The notes: generated by a model not told the origin, from the letters alone. Positions 8,239-17,640 are shown, numbered from the stretch's first letter. The stretch is 64,000 nucleotides of DNA from Gottfriedia sp002574545 (GCA_052180195.1 CP197469.1), one strand, 5' to 3'. A program made the numbers and translations.

Positions 8239-8796
8239 ATGAAAAATATATATTACACAGGCTTTAATGCACTTTTATCAATTATTATGTTTACGGTCGC
8301 CATTACATTAAACTTCTTTCAAATGACTATAAACTTTTTATCAGTATCTGGTATTCTACAACCACTTACAGATCTACTTCCAGAGAAGGAAATTAGAATC
8401 CTTACATTTCTAGGCATAGCATTTCTTTTCTATTTAGTTTTGAGTGGATTCAAATTAATTTCTGAAATGATCTGGCAATTTGCGCTACTACTATTCTCAA
8501 AAGACAATGAAGGCGTAGACTTATTAGCATCTAAGAAATATTCTTTTGTCTTTTTAATAGGTGGATTAATTGCTATCTTTTTAAATAAATCTTTAGTGTA
8601 TATTGCTATTATTCTACTATTATCAGTAATTGCATTTTATATTTTATTTTTAATAAAGCAACGATCTAACTATACAATTGTTGGAATCATTGGGTTTATA
8701 ATGATCCAATTAATCATGTGGGGATTAGTAGGAAGCGGTGTAGTATACGGGGCATTTACAGTTTTAGCTAAATTTAAAACTTCAATGCCATTTTAA
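8239..8796 (+). CDS. yufK: YufK family membrane protein
   Basis: A 185-residue protein with five or six predicted membrane segments (about residues 8-35, 52-72, 75-88, 103-135, 145-175) and few charged residues. Its size and position next to pbpD match YufK (DUF5366) of B. subtilis, function unknown. AGAAAGGAGA lies before the ATG. A two-way terminator separates it from the converging pbpD gene. Confidence 0.65.
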   Translation: MKNIYYTGFNALLSIIMFTVAITLNFFQMTINFLSVSGILQPLTDLLPEKEIRILTFLGIAFLFYLVLSGFKLISEMIWQFALLLFSKDNEGVDLLASKKYSFVFLIGGLIAIFLNKSLVYIAIILLLSVIAFYILFLIKQRSNYTIVGIIGFIMIQLIMWGLVGSGVVYGAFTVLAKFKTSMPF

Positions 8797-8840
8797 AAAA
8801 AGTAGCACTTTTGATGATTTCAAAAGTGCTACTTTTTTGT
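8795..8840. terminator. Bidirectional terminator between yufK and pbpD
   Basis: A perfect stem AGTAGCACTTTTGA / TCAAAAGTGCTACT is flanked by A7 and T6 runs, so it functions on both strands. Confidence 0.93.
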
Positions 8841-8847
8841 TTATAGA

Positions 8848-10719
8848 TTAATATAATTTGCCATTCACAACGATATTTTGCCATATGCGTTGAGTAGGTG
8901 GGTAAGAATAGTTTTTTGGAATTGGAATTCTTTGTTTATCATTACCAATCCATGTACCTATTGTATAATTCGAAGTTAATCCCATGAACCATAGATTCGT
9001 ATTATCGTTAGTTGTACCTGTTTTACCGCCTATATAGTTTAACGGCATATAGATATGTCTAGCAGTACCATTTTTCACGACAGAGTTTAACATGCTTCTC
9101 ATTGTTTCGTTCGTTGATGGATTGTATACACGAATTGCTTTTGGCTCATTCTCATATAATACGGTACCATCTCTTAACGTAATTTTTTTAATAGCAGTAT
9201 TTTCATAGAATACCCCATTGTTACCAAATGTAGAGTATGCATCTGTCATTTCTAATGGCGACATACCAACATTAAAGCCACCAAGAGCACGACCAAGCTC
9301 TATACGATCTTTATTTGTAATCGTTCTAAACCCGAACTTATCTAAGTATGAATATCCTACACGTGGTGTAAGTTGCTCATATAATCGAACTGCAGCTGTA
9401 TTATATGAATTCTGCATAGCAGTACGTAGGGTTACATCTCCGTATTCTTTTTTACTATCATTTTTAGGACAATACGTGCCTTTACAGTAGTTATCTGCAT
9501 TTACTTTTGTATCTGGAGTAGCACCAAAAGTTTCGATATATGGCGCATAAACTAGTATTGGCTTAATAGTTGAACCTGGCTGTCTATATGATTGGAATGC
9601 TCGATTTAGATTGTGAGGTTCATAGTTTCTTCCCCCAGAAATTGCAATAATTTCATGTGTATCATTTTTTACGACAACTGCAGCGCCCTGCGTATTTGTT
9701 GAGATTGTACCTCGATTCACTGCGCTGACTGTTGCTTGTTGAACTGATGGATTTAAGCTTGTATAGACTTTTAAACCTTGATTTTGTAAATACAATGCTC
9801 TTTCTTGAAGAGTTTTTAATTTTTTCAATTCAGTTTGTTGTGCGACTGATAGTTTACCAGTATTAAATTTTCCTTTTTTACCAGCTAAAATACTCTTCAG
9901 TTCAGATTCGACGTAAGAATAGTAATCAGGATATTCCTGTGTTTTACTATCTTTCTTTAGTGTGATCTTTTCTTTCATAGCAGCTGTATACTGTTGTTCA
10001 GTAATTTTTCCCTGATCTCTAAGAATACCTAAGATTCTTTCTTGACGTTTTTTAGCATTATTAAAGTTTCTCAACGGATCATATAAAGTTGGGTTATTTG
10101 GAATTGTACATACAAAGGCTGTTTGAGCAATACTCAAATCTTTTGCCGATTTGCTAAAATATGCTTTACTTGCAGCTTCAATTCCATAGTTTCGATTTGC
10201 AAAATAAATTGTATTAATGTACATTTCTAAAATTTCATCTTTAGAGTATTGCTTTTCAAGTTGTAAAGAGATTTGAATCTCTTTCATTTTGCGCTCGACT
10301 GTACGCGCTTGAGTTAAATATAAATTTCTTGCAAGTTGCTGTGTAATTGTACTAGCTCCCTGTTCTATTCCACTATTCGAAACATTCACCATAAATGCCC
10401 TAGCAACTCCAAATAAATCAATACCCTTATGTGAATAAAAATATCGATCTTCGGTAGAAATAAAGATATCTTTTACTAGTTGCGGAATATCACCGCTTTT
10501 TAAATTAATTCTATTATCACCAGAAGCAGGAATATAAAAAGGATTATTATTACGATCATAAAATACACTGTTCTGTGATAAAGAAACAACAGGCAGTTCT
10601 TCTACCTTCTTTTTGGGAATATGTTTTGAGGTCTCATATGCCATCATAGCTTGCTGAGATGTGAAATAAAAGACAAGAAAGCTTATTATAATAATAATAA
10701 ATCCAATAATTTTTTTCAT
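8848..10719 (-). CDS. pbpD: Class A penicillin-binding protein (PbpD-like)
   Basis: A 623-residue bifunctional peptidoglycan synthase anchored by an N-terminal segment (residues ~3-20). The glycosyltransferase domain shows the catalytic Glu90 in STEDRYFYSHKG and QGASTITQQLARNLYL. The transpeptidase domain shows the serine motif PGSTIKP (~380), SYN (~438) and KTGTT (~565). It polymerises and cross-links glycan strands outside the membrane. Length and neighbourhood (yuxO, yufK, kapD) match PbpD (PBP4) of B. subtilis. No C-terminal extension follows the transpeptidase domain. Confidence 0.92.
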   Translation of the reverse strand: MKKIIGFIIIIISFLVFYFTSQQAMMAYETSKHIPKKKVEELPVVSLSQNSVFYDRNNNPFYIPASGDNRINLKSGDIPQLVKDIFISTEDRYFYSHKGIDLFGVARAFMVNVSNSGIEQGASTITQQLARNLYLTQARTVERKMKEIQISLQLEKQYSKDEILEMYINTIYFANRNYGIEAASKAYFSKSAKDLSIAQTAFVCTIPNNPTLYDPLRNFNNAKKRQERILGILRDQGKITEQQYTAAMKEKITLKKDSKTQEYPDYYSYVESELKSILAGKKGKFNTGKLSVAQQTELKKLKTLQERALYLQNQGLKVYTSLNPSVQQATVSAVNRGTISTNTQGAAVVVKNDTHEIIAISGGRNYEPHNLNRAFQSYRQPGSTIKPILVYAPYIETFGATPDTKVNADNYCKGTYCPKNDSKKEYGDVTLRTAMQNSYNTAAVRLYEQLTPRVGYSYLDKFGFRTITNKDRIELGRALGGFNVGMSPLEMTDAYSTFGNNGVFYENTAIKKITLRDGTVLYENEPKAIRVYNPSTNETMRSMLNSVVKNGTARHIYMPLNYIGGKTGTTNDNTNLWFMGLTSNYTIGTWIGNDKQRIPIPKNYSYPPTQRIWQNIVVNGKLY

Positions 10720-10959
10720 AATAGCCCTCTATATACTTTCTATTTTTTAATTCGTTTAAAGAATTAAATAAACGAACGATATTATTTTAACACGATTTTT
10801 CAACTTGATGGGCATCTTATGTTATTTTTTACACAAATTGGTTGTATTAATAAATAAGGAATAAAGTTGAAAATAGGAAATTTGTCTTACTTGAATATTC
10901 GCTAATCATATAAGACAATAAGTAAAAATCAGAAAATTTATTTTTCTGGAGGTGAGGAA

Positions 10960-11580
10960 ATGAAAGAGCAGTTCCTGTTTATTGATTTTGAATTTACAAT
11001 GCCCGATGGAAAATCAAAAGGAATTAAATTTTTTCCGGAAATCATTGAAGTTGGTTTTGTAAGTGTCATTAATGATGAGATTAATCAAACATATTCTTCA
11101 TTTGTTAAACCACTGCAATTTCCAATGTTATCCTCAAGATGCAAAAGGTTTCTCAATATTTCACAAGAGAATGTTGACCATGGAATACAGTTAAAAGAAC
11201 TTGCAGAAATATTAAATGAATCGACAAAAAACTATCGAACCACTGTTATTACTTGGGGAAATATGGATATGAGAGTACTAAAACATAATTGCGAGGCTGC
11301 CAATATTTCATTCCCAATTCATGGGGAAGTAAGAGATTTATGTCTTGAGTACAAAACCTTCTTCGGCAACCAAAATCAAACCGGCCTTTGGAACGCAATG
11401 AAAGAGTATGGGAAAGATGGAACTGGAAATCACCACAAAGCACTAGACGATGCATTAACGACCTATCATATTTATAAATTAGTAGAAAAAGATAAGCAAT
11501 ATATGAAAAAGCCTGCACCAGCGACCTTAGGAGATTTAATTGATTTTTCTTTATTAAAGAAAAGAATATCTTCATACTAA
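10960..11580 (+). CDS. kapD: 3'-5' exonuclease-like sporulation regulator KapD
   Basis: A 206-residue DEDDh-type exonuclease fold. The metal ligands are visible: Asp9 and Glu11 (FIDFEF), an Asp in WGNMDMRVL and His/Asp in NHHKALDDALT. In B. subtilis, KapD inhibits the KinA route of sporulation entry; its nucleic acid substrate is not settled. TGGAGGTGAGG precedes the ATG closely. It is monocistronic by position, with a terminator immediately after the stop and pbpD divergent on the left. Confidence 0.9.
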   Translation: MKEQFLFIDFEFTMPDGKSKGIKFFPEIIEVGFVSVINDEINQTYSSFVKPLQFPMLSSRCKRFLNISQENVDHGIQLKELAEILNESTKNYRTTVITWGNMDMRVLKHNCEAANISFPIHGEVRDLCLEYKTFFGNQNQTGLWNAMKEYGKDGTGNHHKALDDALTTYHIYKLVEKDKQYMKKPAPATLGDLIDFSLLKKRISSY

Positions 11581-11613
11581 AAACCAATTGATTTTAAATC
11601 AGTTGGTTTTTTA
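11581..11613 (+). terminator. Intrinsic terminator after kapD
   Basis: AAACCAATTGATTT pairs with AAATCAGTTGGTTT and TTTATT follows. Confidence 0.9.
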
Positions 11614-11640
11614 TTCTGTTGAAATAGGAAATGAACCTTA

Positions 11641-11691
11641 AGGAAAGCGAGCATCCCGCAGGAAATCACCAAGAAACAACTTAATTATCAT
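11641..11691 (+). repeat. Truncated copy of a dispersed Bacillaceae repeat
   Basis: About 50 bases (GGAAAGCGAGCATCCCGCAG, GAAATCACC, ACAACTTA, TTATCA) align with the right-hand third of the fuller repeat at 45545-45691. It is intergenic and GC-richer than its surroundings. Confidence 0.65.
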
Positions 11692-11722
11692 GAGAATCTT
11701 TTGGACAATACTTCATTTTACT

Positions 11723-11750
11723 TTGATTATTATAGAATACTTTGTATAAT
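11723..11750 (+). promoter_or_regulatory. Promoter of the small membrane gene
   Basis: TTGATT, 16 bases, TATAAT. The predicted start near 11757 gives a very short leader and rules out the in-frame TTG at 11742 as the start codon. Confidence 0.55.
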
Positions 11751-11771
11751 TGGCAATGGGGTGATGGGACT

Positions 11772-11954
11772 ATGATGGAGTTTTTATATTTTCCTGAAGA
11801 TAAAACTGAATATATACCTGCCGTTATTTCATTAATTATTTTTATGATCGGTGCATTTTTAACTTTTTATTTAATAAAAAGAGTATCGAAAAAAGAAGAA
11901 AAGCGAATAACAGACTTAATGGAATCGAAAGAAAAAAAATCATTACGTGAATAA
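11772..11954 (+). CDS. Small single-pass membrane protein, unknown
   Basis: A 60-residue protein with one strong membrane segment (residues ~14-35) and a highly charged cytoplasmic-looking tail (KRVSKKEEKRI...SKEKKS). GGGGTGAT lies ~7 bases before the ATG. A promoter sits immediately upstream and a terminator just after the stop, so it is a self-contained transcription unit. I recognise no family. Confidence 0.65.
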   Translation: MMEFLYFPEDKTEYIPAVISLIIFMIGAFLTFYLIKRVSKKEEKRITDLMESKEKKSLRE

Positions 11955-11967
11955 AATATTTCAAAAT

Positions 11968-11998
11968 GGGGACTTACTAAGGAAGGTCTCTTTTTTTT
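11968..11998 (+). terminator. Terminator after the small membrane gene
   Basis: The imperfect stem GGGACTT / AAGGTCTC is followed by eight Ts. Confidence 0.7.
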
Positions 11999-12005
11999 GG
12001 AGTTA

Positions 12006-12048
12006 CATCACATTTTCATCACATTTTTGTGATAGATTATTTTTGTGA
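12006..12048. promoter_or_regulatory. Palindromic and repeated operator-like sequence
   Basis: ATCACATTTTTGTGAT (12018-12033) is a 6-bp inverted repeat. CATCACATTTT occurs twice in tandem and TTTTTGTGA recurs just right of it. It lies ~115 bases before the lipoprotein/two-component operon and could bind its response regulator, which is inference. Confidence 0.45.
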
Positions 12049-12160
12049 AATTATTAACTACAAATTACTAATCAGAACAAGGTACGTTTAAAACATTCAT
12101 TTTATTGATCTAAAATGTAAGATCTGTTTTAATTTAGCAGAATCTTAGGAGGTATTACAT

Positions 12161-12904
12161 ATGAAAAAATTATTAAGTCTATTAATTGTAAGCATTATGA
12201 TAACTACAGGCTGTTCTAATGAGAAGAAGGAACCCGTAGTTGAAAAACCAGTTGATGTAAATATACTTCTGCCAACATCAGATATTAATTTAAATAAAGA
12301 AATTACTATACGTGCTGAAGTTAGTCAAAATCATAAAGCTGTTTCTGACGCAGATGAAGTACAATTTGAAATTGGTAAAAATGGTGAAGATAGTATTGCT
12401 ATGCTTGAAGCAAAAAATGGTGCTGATGGCATTTATTCGGCTACATACAAATTTACTAACCCTGGAGATTATTATGTAATTGCCCATGTTACTGCTAGGG
12501 ATCAACATTCAATGCCTAAAAAGGATTTTAAAGTTCAAACTACCTCTTCAACTAGTAATAGTAATGGTGAAAAGAAAGAGCATGCATCTCACAGTGGAAA
12601 CGATCATCATGGAGATGTAATGATTCACTTAATGGGTACTGAAAATATTCATGTAAATAAAGAAAATCTATTTACGATTCATCTTATGACGAATGATGAA
12701 AAACCATTAGAAAAAGCGAACGTGAGAATTGAAACATGGAAAGATGAGCAAGCAAAACATGACTATACTGATGCAAAAGAAGTCGCACCAGGTGAGTATG
12801 AAGTTAAGTATACCTTTAAAGAAAAGGGAACAAATACAGTAAAGGTTCATGTTGAAAAAGACGAATTACATGACCATACTGTAAAAGAGCTTACTGTAAA
12901 TTAA
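12161..12904 (+). CDS. Lipoprotein with two FixH/YtkA-like domains
   Basis: A 247-residue lipoprotein: signal peptide and lipobox ending TTGC (Cys18). Two similar beta-sandwich FixH/YtkA-like domains follow (about residues 30-125 and 150-247), separated by a Ser/His-rich linker (HASHSGNDHHGDVMIH) that could bind a metal. Such proteins sit on the outer membrane face and are often linked to copper, haem-oxidase or envelope functions. AGGAGGT precedes the ATG. It opens a four-gene set (two lipoproteins, response regulator, kinase), so it may be sensed by, or help, the kinase. Domain call from sequence pattern only. Confidence 0.7.
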   Translation: MKKLLSLLIVSIMITTGCSNEKKEPVVEKPVDVNILLPTSDINLNKEITIRAEVSQNHKAVSDADEVQFEIGKNGEDSIAMLEAKNGADGIYSATYKFTNPGDYYVIAHVTARDQHSMPKKDFKVQTTSSTSNSNGEKKEHASHSGNDHHGDVMIHLMGTENIHVNKENLFTIHLMTNDEKPLEKANVRIETWKDEQAKHDYTDAKEVAPGEYEVKYTFKEKGTNTVKVHVEKDELHDHTVKELTVN

Positions 12905-12911
12905 TAATAAC

Positions 12912-12955
12912 CTTGGCTATCCTATCTCTGATGAATAGAAGGATAGCCTCTTTTA
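12912..12955 (+). terminator. Hairpin between the two lipoprotein genes
   Basis: GGCTATCC and GGATAGCC flank an 18-base loop, followed by TCTTTT. It probably gives partial termination, lowering expression of the downstream genes relative to the first lipoprotein. Confidence 0.75.
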
Positions 12956-12967
12956 TGGGGGGATATT

Positions 12968-13954
12968 TTGAAAAAGATTTCGATTTTCAGCACGATTTTA
13001 CTTTTCCTATTTTGTACTGGTTGTGTGTCAAATGATTTGACACATATTAAGACTTCGGAAAATATCCTTATTTCAGTAAATAAAAAAGTAGGAAGTTTAA
13101 CGTTCCTAAGTTTAGATGATTTACATAAAGTAACAGATTGGAATTTAAATAGAGATGTAAGTGGAGCGGTATTATTACATAGCGGTGATGATATTGCGGT
13201 ATATCATCCAACAAATCCAAAAATAGATATTTATCAACTATCAACAGGGGACCATGTTGATTGTTGGAATGTAGGTACAGGAATTACTAATATAATTTCC
13301 TTAAAAAGTAAACGAGTGATTGCTGTCACAAATGGAGAAGAGAATAACATTACATTTTTTAACCATAACGGTAAGGTGCTTAAAAAAATTAAAATAGGTA
13401 GAAGTCCAATTTCTATGGTTGAAGATACGATTCATCATAAATTATATGTTAGCTTGTTTAACGAACGAAAAGTAATTGGTATTAACTTAAGTAGTTTTAA
13501 AATTGAACAAACAATCGAAGTGCCGTACACATCGGTCGGTTTAATTTTAAACAACGATTCATCAGAACTATTTGTTGGGGGACACGGAAATGGTGAAGAG
13601 GAAAATGAGGATGTAAAAATATATTCAACTATTACTGGTAAGCAACAAAAGTCTCTTCATACGCCATTAATGCCTATTTCGTTTTTTCAAAATGAAGACG
13701 GATTGTTTACGATCGCCCATGGTACAAACCAAATTTATAAACTAAATCCGAATGTTGTTAATCAGACAAATTTTATTGAAGTTGGTTCGAATCCATATAC
13801 GGCTATTGGCTTTAAACATAGTGCATATGCAGCAAGCTATGATTTAAATAAGTTGTATCAAATTAATACGACAACGATGAAAATTGAAAAAGAAGTTGCA
13901 GTTGGAAGAGGACCTTTTCAATTATTGATAAGAGAGGGCTTAAGTCATGATTGA
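12968..13954 (+). CDS. Lipoprotein with a YncE-like beta-propeller
   Basis: A 328-residue protein with a lipoprotein signal (FLFCTGC, Cys19) followed by repeated ~40-residue beta units (for example VIAVTNGEENNITFFN, KLYVSLFNERKVIGINL, ELFVGGHGNGEEENEDVKIY), as in YncE/40-residue YVTN propellers. It is surface-exposed by prediction and its ligand is unknown. The start is TTG with GGGGGGAT upstream. Its end overlaps the response regulator gene by 8 bases, so it is cotranscribed with the two-component system. Confidence 0.7.
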   Translation: MKKISIFSTILLFLFCTGCVSNDLTHIKTSENILISVNKKVGSLTFLSLDDLHKVTDWNLNRDVSGAVLLHSGDDIAVYHPTNPKIDIYQLSTGDHVDCWNVGTGITNIISLKSKRVIAVTNGEENNITFFNHNGKVLKKIKIGRSPISMVEDTIHHKLYVSLFNERKVIGINLSSFKIEQTIEVPYTSVGLILNNDSSELFVGGHGNGEEENEDVKIYSTITGKQQKSLHTPLMPISFFQNEDGLFTIAHGTNQIYKLNPNVVNQTNFIEVGSNPYTAIGFKHSAYAASYDLNKLYQINTTTMKIEKEVAVGRGPFQLLIREGLSHD

Positions 13955-14621
13955 AAGAAAAATATTGATTGTTGATGATGAACAAGAGATTTGCCAATTG
14001 GTTGGAATGTATTTAGAAAATAGCGGATATAGTTGGGACGAAGCAAACAATGGGGAGTCGGCATTGTCAAAAATAAGTCAATCAAACTATGATTTATTAA
14101 TTTTAGATATTATGATGCCCATAATGGATGGATGGACTCTTTGTAAAAAGATAAGAGAAACATCTAATGTGCCTGTGATTTTTTTAACAGCAAAAGGTGA
14201 AGAGTGGGATAAAGTAAATGGATTAAAAATGGGAGCGGATGACTATATTGTAAAACCATTTAGTCCTGGAGAATTAATTGCAAGAGTAGATGCAGTTTTA
14301 AGAAGAACGAAAAATACTGATGCTTCTGTGTTACAGATCGGACAAATCATAATAAATGAAAAGTCTAGGAATGTTTTTGTCGCAAGCAAACCTATATCAC
14401 TTACTTTAAAAGAATATGATTTACTTCTCTTCTTTTGTAAGCATCAAGACCAAGTTTTTAGTCGCGAACAAATTTTAGAAAAGGTTTGGGGTTTCGATTA
14501 TTTTGGTACAGCTAGAACAGTTGATACACATATAAAAACATTAAGAATTAAATTAGGACAGGATGCAGATTATATTTCTACGGTTTGGGGTGTAGGGTAT
14601 AAATTTGGGATAAACGGATGA
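13947..14621 (+). CDS. OmpR-family response regulator
   Basis: A 224-residue regulator. The receiver domain has an acidic pocket (VDDE), phospho-acceptor Asp54 (LILDIMMP), Thr (FLTAK) and Lys (VKPF). A C-terminal winged helix follows (SLTLKEYDLLLFF...VWGFDYFG...VDTHIKTLRIKLG). It overlaps the lipoprotein gene upstream and the kinase gene downstream (ATGA). It probably controls its own operon and envelope genes, and the palindrome near 12018 is a candidate site. Confidence 0.95.
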   Translation: MIERKILIVDDEQEICQLVGMYLENSGYSWDEANNGESALSKISQSNYDLLILDIMMPIMDGWTLCKKIRETSNVPVIFLTAKGEEWDKVNGLKMGADDYIVKPFSPGELIARVDAVLRRTKNTDASVLQIGQIIINEKSRNVFVASKPISLTLKEYDLLLFFCKHQDQVFSREQILEKVWGFDYFGTARTVDTHIKTLRIKLGQDADYISTVWGVGYKFGING

Positions 14622-16024
14622 GGAAATTAATCTATTCATTATCGTTTTTACAAAAGCTTTGGTTAACGATTTGTTTAATCGTAATTTGTACAACAATCTT
14701 TTTCTTTTTAATGTTTCAGTTTGCCTATAAGCAATTATATGTTTCATATGTTCGTTCCACTTTAATTCAAGAAGGTACAAGTTTAGTCAAACATTATCAT
14801 AAAACGAATAATGTTAATGACTTTTCAGAGTTTGTTTCAAAATTTGATGCTGTTTCAAATGCCAATGTTTTATTTATTAGTAATCCAAGAGATTTAAGTG
14901 CATGTATCCCTTATAATGTTAGCCACGAATCTTTCATTACAGAAGATGATCGTGAAACTTTATTAAAAGGAAAAGTGATTACGAAAACCGGGTTCGAAAA
15001 AAGATTTAAGCATCAAATAATCGGTGCTGTAGTTCCGGTTGTAAAAAAAGAAAAACTTGAAGGGATTATTTATTTACACTTGCCATTAAGAAGTGTTACT
15101 GAATTAATTCGACAATCAAAATGGATCTTTATGGTAAGTACATTTTTATTTGCTTTTGTTATTCTTTTAATTGGCAGAAGAATCATAAAACAAATGATTA
15201 AGCCTTTATCAAGAATGGAGCATATATCTTATAAAATGGCAAATGGTGATTACACTGAACGTATCCATTACAATAGTGGTGATGAAATAGGAAAACTCGC
15301 GACTGCGTTTAACTCAATGTCTGATTCTTTGCAAAAAGAAGATGAAAATAGAAAAGAGTTTTTAGCCAATGTTTCTCATGAATTAAGAACACCATTAAGT
15401 TATGTTAAAGGGTATAGTGAAGCCATATTAGATGGTGTAATAAAACAAGAACAACAACTTAAATATGTTGGTATCATTCAAAAAGAGGCTAGTCGGATGC
15501 AAAGATTAGTTAGAGATTTACTTGATTTAGCTACATTAGATGGTCAGCAATTTCCACTTAATCAAGAACCTAACGTAATTGCGCAGCTGATTGAAGAGAC
15601 AATCGAAACATATTCGCAGCTCCTCATTAAACGTAATATTAAAATTCATAAGAATTTAGATGAGACGATTATTGCAAATGTTGACCCAGATCGCTTCCAG
15701 CAAGTAATCCATAATTTACTTGATAACGCAATCCGTTATACACCTTCAGGTAAAACAATTTATATTACTCTTTTTCAAGATAAACAAGTCACTTTGGAAA
15801 TATTAGACGAAGGAAAAGGGATCCCGTCTGAAGAGATTCCGCATTTAGGAGAAAGATTCTATCGGGTCGATAAAGCAAGATCTAGAAATGAAGGTGGAAC
15901 CGGGTTAGGACTTGCGATCGTAAAGCAAATTATTGACCAACACAATGGTAAAATAAAATTCATGAATATAGATGGCAGCGGCTTAAAGGTAATTGTTACT
16001 TTGCCGATATTTGAATTAGAATAA
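14618..16024 (+). CDS. Sensor histidine kinase
   Basis: A 468-residue membrane kinase. Two membrane segments (~15-38 and ~165-185) enclose an extracytoplasmic sensor region of ~125 residues, followed by HAMP, a HisKA domain with the phospho-His in FLANVSHELRTPL (~255), and an ATPase domain (NLLDNAIRY, DEGKGIP, GGTGLGLAIV). It pairs with the overlapping regulator. The adjacent lipoproteins face the same compartment as its sensor domain, so they may act together. The signal is unknown. Confidence 0.95.
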   Translation: MRKLIYSLSFLQKLWLTICLIVICTTIFFFLMFQFAYKQLYVSYVRSTLIQEGTSLVKHYHKTNNVNDFSEFVSKFDAVSNANVLFISNPRDLSACIPYNVSHESFITEDDRETLLKGKVITKTGFEKRFKHQIIGAVVPVVKKEKLEGIIYLHLPLRSVTELIRQSKWIFMVSTFLFAFVILLIGRRIIKQMIKPLSRMEHISYKMANGDYTERIHYNSGDEIGKLATAFNSMSDSLQKEDENRKEFLANVSHELRTPLSYVKGYSEAILDGVIKQEQQLKYVGIIQKEASRMQRLVRDLLDLATLDGQQFPLNQEPNVIAQLIEETIETYSQLLIKRNIKIHKNLDETIIANVDPDRFQQVIHNLLDNAIRYTPSGKTIYITLFQDKQVTLEILDEGKGIPSEEIPHLGERFYRVDKARSRNEGGTGLGLAIVKQIIDQHNGKIKFMNIDGSGLKVIVTLPIFELE

Positions 16025-16026
16025 AT

Positions 16027-16060
16027 GCGAAAAGAGTCCATTATCGTGGACTCTTTTTCT
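16027..16060. terminator. Bidirectional terminator
   Basis: AAAAGAGTCCA and TGGACTCTTTTT enclose a short loop, between the converging kinase and yugF genes. Confidence 0.92.
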
Positions 16061-16899
16061 TATACAAAATTTGATATACGTTCATAAATATGTTCAGGAA
16101 TTTCTTCTGGAATTAAGTGCCCTGCTTCTGGATAAGTATATAAAGTTGAGTACCTTAAATCGCGATGCAATCTTTCCCCTACTTCTAATGGAACGACTTT
16201 ATCCTTTTCACCCCAAATTAAAAGTGTAGGTACAGATATATTTTGTAAATCTTCTGGACTTAAATCACCTTCTCGATCACGAATCATCTTTGTTAATGCT
16301 CTAAAAATTTCATCTCGCAAAAAAGGTTCCTTGTATCCGTTAATCATCTCATCATCGATTAACTTCTGATCATGAACAACTGAAATTAGTGAATTCATAA
16401 TACCTTGTTTAGCTAAATGCCTTTTTATATATAGATAGAAAAAAGGGAAATAAGATGAAATAATCAAATGTGGATTTGCCCTTCCTAAATAACCTGAGCT
16501 ACATAATAAAACCACCTTTTTAACAAGCTCCGGTGCTTTTTTCGTTACATATAAAGCAATTTGACCACCCATAGAATGTCCGACTAAATAAATGTTTTGC
16601 AGATTTAAATGATTTACAAGAGAGATCACGACATTCGCAAAGTTATCATACGAATATTTAAAATTTAAATGTTTTCCACTTTTACCAAATGGGGGTAAGT
16701 CAATGACAACAACTACATGATCTTTTGAGATAAAAGGGATTAGTCTCCGGAAACTGAAGCAAGATGATAAAAAACCGTGAATTAATACAAATACTTTTGA
16801 ATCTTGCTTATTGCTATTATGGTATCCGTAAAGTTCATAATAAACATCAAGTCCAGAAACCTTATATGTTGACTGTATTGTTCTAGAATGATTCATCAT
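16060..16899 (-). CDS. yugF: Alpha/beta hydrolase (YugF-like)
   Basis: A 279-residue alpha/beta-hydrolase. It has an oxyanion loop HGFLSS (~41), nucleophile Ser109 in GHSMGG, an acidic residue in LLIWGEKDKVVP and a catalytic His in EAGHLIPEE near the end. It hydrolyses an unknown ester or related bond, and no signal peptide is seen. AAGGAGAG precedes the tandem ATGs. Position before yugI matches the B. subtilis yug cluster. Confidence 0.8.
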   Translation of the reverse strand: MMNHSRTIQSTYKVSGLDVYYELYGYHNSNKQDSKVFVLIHGFLSSCFSFRRLIPFISKDHVVVVIDLPPFGKSGKHLNFKYSYDNFANVVISLVNHLNLQNIYLVGHSMGGQIALYVTKKAPELVKKVVLLCSSGYLGRANPHLIISSYFPFFYLYIKRHLAKQGIMNSLISVVHDQKLIDDEMINGYKEPFLRDEIFRALTKMIRDREGDLSPEDLQNISVPTLLIWGEKDKVVPLEVGERLHRDLRYSTLYTYPEAGHLIPEEIPEHIYERISNFV

Positions 16900-17220
16900 C
16901 CAAACTCTCCTTATTAGATTTTTGGATTATTATGTCCAAACGGGAGGAATACATTCTTTAACTAAGTAATGCTCTGTATGTCACCATATGATTTGCAAAA
17001 AGCTAAAATACTTTTAAATTATAAGTTTTTCGTCAATTCTAATAGAGACTGATTTTATTTAAAATAATTGAAATAGCCCAACCTTTAAAGTGACTATAAT
17101 TAAGTAAAGGGATTTTTAAAGAAGTGCCATTTATGAGTGGAAGTAAGCAAACTTTAAAAGTTGGTCTGTGTGTGCTAAAATTTAGTTAGTGGAATTGAAC
17201 GAAAATTAGGAGTGTTTTGA
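16900..17220. other. Divergent intergenic region yugF-yugI
   Basis: This 321-base AT-rich region holds the yugF ribosome site on the left and the yugI site (TTAGGAGTG) on the right. I see no ORF with a ribosome site, no hairpin and no well-spaced promoter that I can fix. Confidence 0.5.
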
Positions 17221-17607
17221 ATGGCACAAAACTACAATATTGGAAAAATTTACACTGGTAAAGTAACAGGGATTCAAACGTATGGTGCCTTTATTTCACT
17301 TGATCACCAAACACAAGGACTAGTACATATTTCTGAAATTATTAATGGATATGTTCGAGATATTCGAGACTATATCTCTGTTGGGCAATTAGTAAATGTA
17401 CGTGTACTGTCTATTGATGAAATGACAGGAAAAATAAGTTTGTCTTTAAAAGGAGCAAGTATCGATCAAGGATTTAATGGTGACGAGAACTTAAAACATG
17501 CAGCTAGACTATTAAGAGAGCTTAAACCAGATGGATTTAGCACCCTGCATAAAAAATTAAATGAATGGCTTCGCGTTGAGATGAAGAAAGAAAATATGAC
17601 GAATTAA
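17221..17607 (+). CDS. yugI: S1-domain RNA-binding protein (general stress protein 13, YugI)
   Basis: A 128-residue protein with one S1 domain (residues ~5-76; GKVTGIQTYGAFISL, GLVHISEI, KISLSLKG) and a short charged C-terminal region. It matches YugI/GSP13, a ribosome-associated RNA-binding stress protein. TTAGGAGTG precedes the ATG, and a terminator begins at the stop codon. Gene order yugF-yugI-yuzA-pgi-yugN-yugO follows B. subtilis. Confidence 0.88.
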   Translation: MAQNYNIGKIYTGKVTGIQTYGAFISLDHQTQGLVHISEIINGYVRDIRDYISVGQLVNVRVLSIDEMTGKISLSLKGASIDQGFNGDENLKHAARLLRELKPDGFSTLHKKLNEWLRVEMKKENMTN

Positions 17608-17640
17608 AAAGGAAGGGGATTAACCCTTCCTTTTTAATTT
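17605..17640 (+). terminator. Intrinsic terminator after yugI
   Basis: AAAAAGGAAGGG and CCCTTCCTTTTT flank a short loop. The A-rich left side may also serve the converging yuzA gene. Confidence 0.9.
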
